Made by a program: the position numbers and the translations under genes. From DATDCV01 sp036524155 (GTDB taxonomy: Bacteria > Verrucomicrobiota > Verrucomicrobiia > Limisphaerales > UBA8199): a DNA stretch of 8,476 nucleotides. Below are positions 1 to 6,300 of the stretch, piece after piece. The DNA lies in NCBI GenBank assembly GCA_036524155.1, contig DATDCV010000338.1:1-8476 (forward strand), read 5' to 3'. Under the pieces are notes generated by a model. The model made no database searches and had not been told where the DNA came from. It worked only from the letters and a program-made list of their open reading frames with translations. Position 1 is the stretch's first letter. Each line of letters opens with the position of its first letter.

Positions 1-1
1 G

Positions 2-478
2 TTTTTGCGCCAGGACGGGACCGTGTTTGGGTACGATTATGATGGTCGCACGAACGATATCCCGCCAGGCGCGACGAATGCCGTGGCGATTGCAGTGGGT
101 CTTTGGCACAGCCTGGCCTTGCGCGCCGATGGTACCGTGGTTTCCTGGGGAGGTCTGGGTGGCGTAGCCACTAACGTCCCCGTTGGCTTGAAAAATGCGA
201 TAGCCATAGACGCTGGCGCCGGCTTCGATGTGGCTCTTATCGGCAACGGATCGCCGATGGTCCGCGCGCCGCTGAGCTATCCGATCTTAGACGCAAACGG
301 CTTCAGTGTTTCCATTCCCACGCAGAGCGGCCGTGTTTACCGCCTCGAATACAAAGCCTCGTGGGCGGATGCCAATTGGGCTGCCCTGCCGTTGGTCGCC
401 GGCACCGGAAAAGAGGTCACATTAACGGATCCAACAGTCAGTGGCACTCAGCGCTTCTTCCGCGTTCGACGCTGGTGA
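2..478 (+). CDS. RCC1-like repeat protein, C-terminal part (5' end outside window)
   Basis: The reading frame is open at the left edge. The apparent first codon at position 5 is an internal TTG, so no start is visible. Numbering from that codon, residues 1-80 hold RCC1-type repeats: the pattern 'HSLALRADGTVVSWG' occurs once in full (residues 35-49) and degenerate copies lie on either side ('RQDGTVFGY', 'AIDAGAGFDVALIGNG'). RCC1 repeats form beta-propeller blades; in bacteria they mostly occur in large exported proteins whose ligand is unknown. Residues 99-157 form a separate C-terminal beta domain ('GRVYRLEYK...', Trp-rich middle, ending 'RFFRVRRW') resembling the end of the large protease in this window. 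No membrane anchor or sorting signal follows it. The repeat call is fairly sure. Function and full length cannot be judged from this fragment. Confidence 0.85.
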   Translation, partial: FLRQDGTVFGYDYDGRTNDIPPGATNAVAIAVGLWHSLALRADGTVVSWGGLGGVATNVPVGLKNAIAIDAGAGFDVALIGNGSPMVRAPLSYPILDANGFSVSIPTQSGRVYRLEYKASWADANWAALPLVAGTGKEVTLTDPTVSGTQRFFRVRRW

Positions 479-614
479 ATCCAATTTAGCCCTCGCATTC
501 GTGGGCGCCAGATTGTCAAGGCATTCGGCCGAGCTTCATCGAATTCGATCGTCCAATGCGCCCCCTTCGATCATGAATGCGGGCGTCACACTAGCCTGCC
601 CCGCGAGACTCCGG

Positions 615-884
615 ATGCTGGTGCCAAGGTCATTGATACTGGTTATCGTGCAGACCATTGTATGCCTCTGCCTATCACCCATCTCCGTGCGAGCGGCTCC
701 GCTCGACCCGTCGACACAACGCAGCCCGTTGCCAACGAACAACCCTAGCCAGAATAGCAGGGAAGCGAGTTACCCGAATCCCACCAGCGGACGAAGATTG
801 ACGCGAACTCTGTTCCTGAATGTTTCTGTTCGTCCGCGCAAAAAGCCTGTCCCTTTTGGTGAACTTGTTCGGTGTACAAGGTGA
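615..884 (+). CDS. Doubtful small exported protein or decayed 5' gene end (89 aa)
   Basis: Read from the ATG at 615, the product starts like a signal peptide: a short basic n-region (Arg5), a hydrophobic core of about 14 residues (SLILVIVQTIVCLC), and a plausible cleavage site around 'SVRA/AP' (residues 24-29). The remainder is rich in Pro, Ser, Asn and Arg, with no recognisable domain, and ends in a basic segment. Upstream there is only a weak purine run (GAG at 605-607). The same frame is open back to 441, overlapping the RCC1 gene end, but that extension looks like random coding. It could be a small secreted protein, the 5' remnant of a larger exported protein, or chance. I recognise no family. 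Confidence 0.22.
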   Translation: MLVPRSLILVIVQTIVCLCLSPISVRAAPLDPSTQRSPLPTNNPSQNSREASYPNPTSGRRLTRTLFLNVSVRPRKKPVPFGELVRCTR

Positions 885-971
885 TAACGTGATGTTGCTC
901 ATGGCCCCGTAAGCAAAGAGGCGGGGGAGCCGCAACAACCTGAAAAGAAAACCGGTTACCGCCGGAAAACG

Positions 972-976
972 AAAGG
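972..976 (+). promoter_or_regulatory. Ribosome-binding site of the 985 gene
   Basis: AAAGG lies 8 bases before the ATG at 985, with a further purine run (GAGAG) right up to the start. It fixes the start codon and contrasts with the transporter and protease genes, which have no such site. Confidence 0.65.
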
Positions 977-984
977 CAAGAGAG

Positions 985-1509
985 ATGAAAACCTGTATTA
1001 ACCGTTACAAAAAGTACCTCCTGGCTGTCCTGCTCGCTGGCGGGGCCGGGTTGTTTCTCGCTGGCACCAACGACCCACTGCCAGCATCCAAAATCGAAGG
1101 GGCATGGGTTGCAAACACGGCTGAGAATGGCGCCCGAGGCCTCGTGACGTTCGCCGCTAACCCTTCTGGAAAATCCGGAACGTATCGGTGCCAATACATC
1201 TTTCCGCCTGAAGTTCTGGAGATCTGGTCGACGCAAATACCCGGGTTCAGTGGCTTCACGGAGGAAATCGGCGAACAGATCATGACCGGGAAGAACACGG
1301 GCACATTTACGGGGCGGTTTTACCTCTTGATCAATGGCCGCCCTTCCTTGGTGTTCGTGCAGAATTCTTCCGTAACGTATTCCCGTCCAGGAGAAGGAGA
1401 CATTGTCAGCGAGCTCACGGGGTATATAGCCGACGCCAACGGCGATCCCAGTCAGGAAGTTTTTCCGACCGCTACCTACCACGCCGTGACACACCGAATC
1501 ACGCGCTGA
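985..1509 (+). CDS. Small exported protein of unknown function (174 aa)
   Basis: The ATG is supported by a good ribosome-binding site. Residues 1-27 look like a signal peptide: basic n-region (K2, R7, K9, K10), then a hydrophobic core 'YLLAVLLAGGAGLFLAG'. Cleavage may fall near 'LAGT-ND' or after 'LPA' (residue 34). There is no lipobox Cys, so it is probably not a lipoprotein. The mature part (about 140 residues) alternates short hydrophobic strands with Gly/Asn/Asp turns: 'IEGAWVAN', 'GLVTFAANPSGKSGTY', 'GTFTGRFYLLINGRP', 'LVFVQNSSVTYSR', 'ELTGYIADANGD'. This suggests a single antiparallel beta-barrel or sandwich, perhaps lipocalin-like given 'I-x-G-x-W' near the start of the mature chain, but I do not recognise a family. 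One Cys (C69) remains after cleavage. It stands alone, 475 bases from the next gene on its left side and 217 on its right. No function is assigned. Confidence 0.8.
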   Translation: MKTCINRYKKYLLAVLLAGGAGLFLAGTNDPLPASKIEGAWVANTAENGARGLVTFAANPSGKSGTYRCQYIFPPEVLEIWSTQIPGFSGFTEEIGEQIMTGKNTGTFTGRFYLLINGRPSLVFVQNSSVTYSRPGEGDIVSELTGYIADANGDPSQEVFPTATYHAVTHRITR

Positions 1510-1535
1510 CGGCAAATCACGCGGTGTAGCTGACC

Positions 1536-1594
1536 GGCCGTGTAGCGCTCTCGCGCTGGCAGACCTTCAAAAGGCCTACCAGCGCCACACGGCC
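1536..1594. repeat. Imperfect inverted repeat (long hairpin) after the 985 gene
   Basis: Two nested arms pair. The inner stem is 1553-1567 with 1571-1585: 15 positions, two mismatches (1560/1578 and 1563/1575) and a 3-base loop at 1568-1570. The outer arm GGCCGTGT (1536-1543) pairs with ACACGGCC (1587-1594). The structure starts 27 bases after the stop codon, so it may end or protect the transcript of the 985 gene. No T-run follows, so it is not a classical intrinsic terminator. A dispersed REP-like element is the alternative. Confidence 0.5.
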
Positions 1595-1692
1595 TGGAGT
1601 ATCCTGTCCCTTCGTCAAACTCATCATCATCACGGCTGCGGGTACCTAAACATGAACCAACTTCCCAAGCCGTAACATCAGTTCATTCATTC

Positions 1693-1720
1693 TCGACATG
1701 GCATTCCGCGCGCATAATGT
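1693..1720 (+). promoter_or_regulatory. Predicted sigma70-type promoter of the MFS gene, placed for leaderless transcription
   Basis: The -35 box TCGACA (1693-1698) matches TTGACA at 5 of 6 positions. A 16-base spacer follows, then TAATGT (1715-1720), which fits the TANNNT form of a -10 box. The ATG at 1727 starts 6 bases after this box, where transcription would be expected to begin. The bases between contain no ribosome-binding site. This is inferred from spacing and composition only. Confidence 0.5.
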
Positions 1721-1726
1721 AGGCCC

Positions 1727-3022
1727 ATGCTACAACCGACACCGGCGCTCAATCGTGGCCGCGTCGTCGTGCTTGCCGCACTTTCCGTCAACCTGGTTCT
1801 CGGGGCTCTTTACGGCTGGGGCGTGTTTAAGAAGGCCCTGGTGAGCGACCCGCGTTGGCATTGGTCGAATACCGACGCCGCCCTGCCTTTCACGGTCTCG
1901 ACAATCTCCTTCGCCCTGACGATGATCTTCGCCGGCCGGGCCCAGGATAAGCTCGGGCCGCGCTACGTGGCGATGCTCGGCGGGTTCATGTTCGGGCTGG
2001 GCCTCATGGCTTCCTCAATGGCTCACACACCGTTACTGATGGCCATCTCCTTCGGTGGTATCGGCGGAATCGGCATCGGCTTGGGTTATTCGGCCACGAC
2101 ACCGCCTTCGATCAAGTGGTTTCCTCCGGCCAGGAAAGGTCTCATCACCGGCATCGTCGTCAGCGGCGTCGGGTTGGCGGCGGTTTATAACGCACCTCTA
2201 ACCCAATTCCTGCTCGCGAAAACGGGCATCCCACAGACCTTTCTCATCCTGGGCATCGGCTCCGCCATCCTTGTGGCCCTGTTCTCGCAACTCCTGGCCA
2301 ATCCGCCTCCCGGCTATGTCGCTTGTGGAGCAATGGACTCCCTGTCCGCCCCAGTCAAGGCATCGGCTGTTGCCCGGCCCGATCTGGATTGGCACGAAAT
2401 GCTCCGCACCAGCCAATTCTATCGGCTGTGGTTCATGTTTGTGCTGGCCGCGTCGGCGGGCCTCATGATCATCGTCCACATCGCGACTATCGCCGAGGAG
2501 CAAGCGGGCCTGAAATGGGGTTTCCTGCCAGTCGCCATCCTCGCCCTTTTCAACACCGGCGGGCGCGTGGTTAGCGGCTTTCTGTCCGACCGCATTGGCC
2601 GCACCAAGACGATGGTGCTGGCCTTCGTGCTCCAGGCGCTCAATATGTTTCTTTTCAGTTACTACACCAACCCCTGGCTGCTCCTCTTTGCCTCGGCTTT
2701 CACCGGGCTCTGTTATGGCACGATCTTCACTCTCTTCCCCACAGCGACCGCCGATTTCTACGGCGTCCGCAACCTGGGCGTAAACTACGGATTCGTCTTT
2801 TCCGCCTTCGGGGTCGCCGGAACTCTCGGCCCGATTCTCGGCGGCTGGGTCCGCGACCATTACGGCGCATACGGCCGATCGTTTACTATTTCGGCAATTC
2901 TGCTCCTGGTGGGTGCGGCCCTGGCTTTAACGCTCAAAGCACCGACCCCGGAGTTTGCCTGCGTAGGACCGGATGGCAATTCCGCAGGGACAGGCAGGGA
3001 TTCAGCAAGACCGCCCGTTTGA
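1727..3022 (+). CDS. MFS transporter, OFA (oxalate:formate antiporter-like) family
   Basis: This 431-residue inner-membrane protein has about 12 hydrophobic helices (roughly residues 11-33, 53-70, 79-98, 104-122, 138-160, 170-190, 229-250, 265-287, 294-312, 316-338, 351-373, 384-403). The central loop is about 35-40 residues and cytoplasmic. The MFS loop 2-3 motif is at residues 70-79 (G-R-A-Q-D-K-L-G-P-R), with its counterpart in the second half at 284-293 (G-F-L-S-D-R-I-G-R-T). OFA-type features are the helix-1 segment 'NLVLGALYGWGVF', the 'GIGIGLGYSATTPPSIKWFP' region and 'NYGFVFSAFGVAGTLGP' in helix 11. OFA proteins carry small organic anions, typically monocarboxylates or dicarboxylates. 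By my alignment from memory, R280 matches the helix-8 Arg of OxlT, while the helix-11 Lys that binds oxalate is replaced by F361, so oxalate is an unlikely substrate. No metabolic gene lies next to it. The ATG at 1727 directly follows a promoter-like box without a ribosome-binding site; the protein begins sensibly there, with a short tail before helix 1. Confidence 0.9.
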   Translation: MLQPTPALNRGRVVVLAALSVNLVLGALYGWGVFKKALVSDPRWHWSNTDAALPFTVSTISFALTMIFAGRAQDKLGPRYVAMLGGFMFGLGLMASSMAHTPLLMAISFGGIGGIGIGLGYSATTPPSIKWFPPARKGLITGIVVSGVGLAAVYNAPLTQFLLAKTGIPQTFLILGIGSAILVALFSQLLANPPPGYVACGAMDSLSAPVKASAVARPDLDWHEMLRTSQFYRLWFMFVLAASAGLMIIVHIATIAEEQAGLKWGFLPVAILALFNTGGRVVSGFLSDRIGRTKTMVLAFVLQALNMFLFSYYTNPWLLLFASAFTGLCYGTIFTLFPTATADFYGVRNLGVNYGFVFSAFGVAGTLGPILGGWVRDHYGAYGRSFTISAILLLVGAALALTLKAPTPEFACVGPDGNSAGTGRDSARPPV

Positions 3023-3092
3023 GCCGCCGTCCGAACCTCACTGCCGCGAGGTTTCTCCCCTGCCCCGCCAAAATCCCCAGCCACCGGATTTC

Positions 3093-3269
3093 TCAGGGAC
3101 TCCGTGTTGCGGTGGCTTTCCTCAAAATTGGCCCCAGCACCTTTGCGAACGCATCCGCCTGGCGGACGAACCCCAGATCGTTCGGGTGCGAGCTGTCAAC
3201 AGTGCCTTCGCACCTGGTAATCGTCGTCCCGGACGGGTAAGGACGACCGTCTGCATCCTGGGTCCTGCT
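3093..3269 (-). pseudogene. Decayed C-terminal end of an SGNH/GDSL-type hydrolase
   Basis: Read on the minus strand from just after an in-frame stop (TGA at 3272-3270), 58 codons run to a TGA at 3095-3093. Residues 21-50 read 'EGTVDSSHPNDLGF' followed by 'VRQADAFAKVLGPILR'. This is the hallmark end of SGNH esterases of the kind 'G-E-x-T-V-D-x-x-H-P-N-D-L-G-F-x-R-x-A-D-x-x-x-P-V-L': the catalytic Asp-x-x-His pair (D25, bases 3197-3195; H28, bases 3188-3186) followed by the last helix. In intact proteins this block sits at the C-terminus, as it does here. No start codon or upstream domain (GDSL Ser block, Gly and Asn blocks) remains; the 5' part would fall where the protease now begins. It is therefore a 3' remnant, not a gene. 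The match is from recognition of the motif, not a search. Confidence 0.6.
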
Positions 3270-3314
3270 TCAGGAAAGGCCCCTCGGGAACCAGGAACCC
3301 GTGTCGTTTAGAAC

Positions 3315-3343
3315 TTGTTTTCCCGCACGTCATCGACTAATCT
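3315..3343 (+). promoter_or_regulatory. Predicted promoter of the protease gene, placed for leaderless transcription
   Basis: TTGTTT (3315-3320) keeps the TTG of a -35 box. After a 17-base spacer comes TAATCT (3338-3343), a TANNNT -10 box. The GTG start at 3350 follows after exactly 6 bases, the same layout as for the MFS gene. There is no ribosome-binding site: the intervening bases are AATGAC. A two-codon frame, ATG ACG TGA, overlaps the start at 3345-3353, probably by chance. Confidence 0.45.
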
Positions 3344-3349
3344 AATGAC

Positions 3350-6300
3350 GTGAAGTTCGTCCTATCTGCGCGGGTGCGCCGTGGTCTGTTCGCCGCGCTC
3401 TTGCTGGTTTCTCTCTCCGCGTTCGAAGCCCAGGCCAAACTTATTCGTCTGCGGAATGAATTCATCCAAACCTCTCCCGGCAATTCGGTTGCGGCGGCCA
3501 AATCCGCCGCCTCTTCGGCTGCGGTTTCCGGTCTTTACCTGGTCCAGTTCCACGGGACACTCAGCCAGCAATCCCGTGCTCAGCTTGCCGCCCTCGGCGT
3601 AGATCTCCTTCAGTCGGTTCCCGAGGACGCGTTCGTTGCCCGGTTCCGCAACGTCCCCATGGGTCAACTGGCCGCGCTGCCAATCGTCGAATGGGTTGGT
3701 GTCTATCGCCCGGAGCATAAAATCCACCGGGCCCTCCTGACCCAATCGCAGGCCAAAACGACGCCCGGCACCAATTCCCTGGCGGTTACCATTCTGCTCG
3801 TGCCCCGCGCCGCCCCCGCTGAAATTGCCGCGGCCAGATCCTCATTAAGCACGGTTCAACAGGCATCAACCCTGCGCTCGGGAACCATCCTCCGTGGCCA
3901 ACTCAATCCCGGCAGGCTCCAAGCGTTGCTCAATTCCGATTCCGTGCTGTGGGTCGAGTCTGCGCCGCGGATGAAGCTCGTCGATGAAGTGGCCTCGAAA
4001 ATCGTAGCGGGCGACGGAGGCTTTCACACTCTCCTGCCGCAAACGCTAGGTTTCGACGGCGCCGGCGTCAAAGTCGCCGTTGCCGATTCAGGTTTGAACA
4101 ATGGCGATGCCGCCACCATGCATCCCGACCTGCTGGGGCGCACGCCAGCTTTCTTCTGGTATGGCGCCTTGACCGATGCCGCTGACGAGCACAGTCATGG
4201 CACCCACGTTGCCGGCATCGTCGCCGGCAACGGCGCCACGGGCGAGGTTGACGAAAACGGCGCTCTCTACGGCCTGGGCGTCGCGCCGGGGGCCAGCATT
4301 ATCGCGCAGCGCATGTTCGATGGAGTCGGCAACGCTGAACTGCCGCCCAGCTTCGAACGGCTCACGCGCGACGCCACTCGCGCCGGCGCCGACATCGGCT
4401 CCAACAGTTGGGGCGATGACACGCAGGGCCGCTACGACGTCAGCGCGATGGAATTCGATGAACTCGTTCGCGACGCCGATGCATTGAAGCTTGGAGACCA
4501 GCCGTACATTCTCGAGTTCTCGGCCGGCAACGCCGGCCCGGGCGTGCAGACAATCGGCAGCCCGGCCGTCGCCAAAAACGTGCTGGCTACCGGCGCATCG
4601 GAAAATGATCGCCCCGATCTGCTGATCTACGCGGACGGTCCTGAGTTCATGGCTGATTTCTCCAGCCGCGGCCCCTGTGAAGACGGCCGCATCAAGCCCG
4701 ACCTCGTCGCCCCCGGAACCTGGATATCGTCTCTGCAATCGCAGTCCGCGACCGACGAATTCGCCTGGGCGCCGATCGACTCGTTGTACCAATACCAGGG
4801 AGGCACCAGCCAGGCCGGACCACACGCCGCCGGTGCGGCCGCGATCTTCGTCCAGTTCTACCGCCGCTCCCATAACAACTCCACCCCTTCGCCGGCCCTG
4901 GTCAAAGCCGCTCTCATCAATTCCGCGACTCCCCTCGACCCATCGTTCGGCAATAGCCCCGTCCCAAACATGGACCAGGGCTGGGGTCGCGTGGACTTGC
5001 TGCCATTGCTGGACCCGGCGGTGACCTTCTTGTTTACCGACCAGACCGTGCTTTTGACAAACTCCCAGGTGTTCGAACGGCATGTGCTGATCTCCGGGCC
5101 GGATCAGCCTCTAAGAGTCACCCTCGCCTATACCGATGTGCCGGGATTTCCGGGAGCGATCCCCGCCCTGGTCAACGATCTAGACCTGGAGGTGGTCGCA
5201 CCGGACGGCAGTGTTTACCGAGGCAACCAGTTCGTTGACGGAGAGTCCATCCCCAACGCGCCTGCTGCCGATTCCATCAACAACGTCGAGGGAGTAAACC
5301 TTTCCTACCCTTTGCCAGGCGACTACACCGTCCGGGTCCGCGCGCGCAACATCGTCCAGGATGCCCGCGAAGACACCGCCGCCGTGGACCAGGATTTTGC
5401 GCTCGTCATTTCCGGCGCGGTGGCCGCTCCCACGACCGGCTACATCAGCCTCGACCATGCCAGCTACACGGCGCCGAGTCGGATCCGAATCGTCGTTATT
5501 GATACTGACCAAGCGGGACGTCCTTCCATCAATGTTCTTGCCCAGAGCACTACTGAAACCGTGCCCGAATCCGTCATCCTCTTGCCGCAGACTCCCAGCG
5601 GCGTTTTTACAGGGTCGATCGCTACTGCCACCGGACCGGCGGTGGCGGATGGGCGGCTGCAAATCGCCCACGGCGATGGTATCGAAGTCATTTATTCCGA
5701 CGCCTCCGCTAGCGCCAGCCGCTTCGCCACTGCCGTTGCGGACCTGGTCCCCCCAGTGTTGACCGGCGTTTCGGCTAGCGGCAGTTTCGGCCAGGTTACG
5801 GTTTCCTGGTCCTCCGATGAACCGGCGACCTCCACTATCTGGTACGGCACAAATCCGGTCCTCAGCAGCCTCACGTCGGAGCTTTCGAACCCGGACCTCA
5901 CGACCACCCATTCCATTGACTTCGGCCGCCTCGTGCCTGGCAAAACATATTACTACTTCGTGGCCTCGGCCGATGAAGCGGGGAACATTTCCACCAATAA
6001 CAACGCAGGGGCATTCTTTACCTTCGTAGCGCCAACCACCGCGACGGTTCTGCTGGTGGACGAATACCAGGACGAGTTGTTTGGAGTGCCGCCCATCAGC
6101 GGGTACACGGACCCGCTCAACCAGATCGGCGTTAGCTACGATCTGTGGGACACCGCGGTCCATGGGGCGCCAACGCTGACCAATTTGTTGCCCTATCGGG
6201 CGGTTATCTGGCGGGTTTCGGAATTCTTCAGTGTTTGGAGCCCGGACGAACAATTGGCGATAAGCAACTATGTTCATAGCGGCGGCGGATTCTTTGTTGC

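Larger units (their letters stand above)
479..984. other. 506-base gap with no confident gene
   Basis: This stretch separates the RCC1-like gene from the small exported protein. I read it in all frames on both strands. The only coding-like signal is a signal-peptide-like segment at 615-700 on the plus strand, listed separately. Minus-strand readings give Arg/Ser-rich sequence with no recognisable motif. There is no clear terminator after 478, and no convincing -35/-10 pair for the gene at 985. TTGTTC (865-870) and GATAAC (883-888) are only 12 bases apart, which is too close for a normal promoter. Confidence 0.5.

Noticed and set aside
538..549. Perfect 12-base palindrome ATCGAATTCGAT
   Set aside because: Too short to mean much alone; no second copy or regulated gene next to it was seen.
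745..1515. Minus-strand open frame of 256 codons covering the 985 gene
   Set aside because: The plus-strand gene has a signal peptide and ribosome-binding site. The antisense translation has no domain and no plausible start context.
1651..1674. Seven-codon frame starting at an ATG (MNQLPKP)
   Set aside because: Very short, without a ribosome-binding site or leader-peptide features; likely chance.
2198..2860. Minus-strand open frame of 220 codons inside the MFS gene
   Set aside because: Highly charged, low-complexity translation opposite transmembrane segments; a shadow of the transporter.
2973..3311. Plus-strand open frame of 112 codons after the transporter
   Set aside because: It overlaps the transporter end and the esterase remnant. 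The translation is Pro/Arg-rich with no features, whereas the minus strand here shows a real family motif.
4088..5083. Minus-strand open frame of 331 codons opposite the catalytic domain
   Set aside because: It is antisense to the subtilase catalytic core; no recognisable protein features and no start signal.
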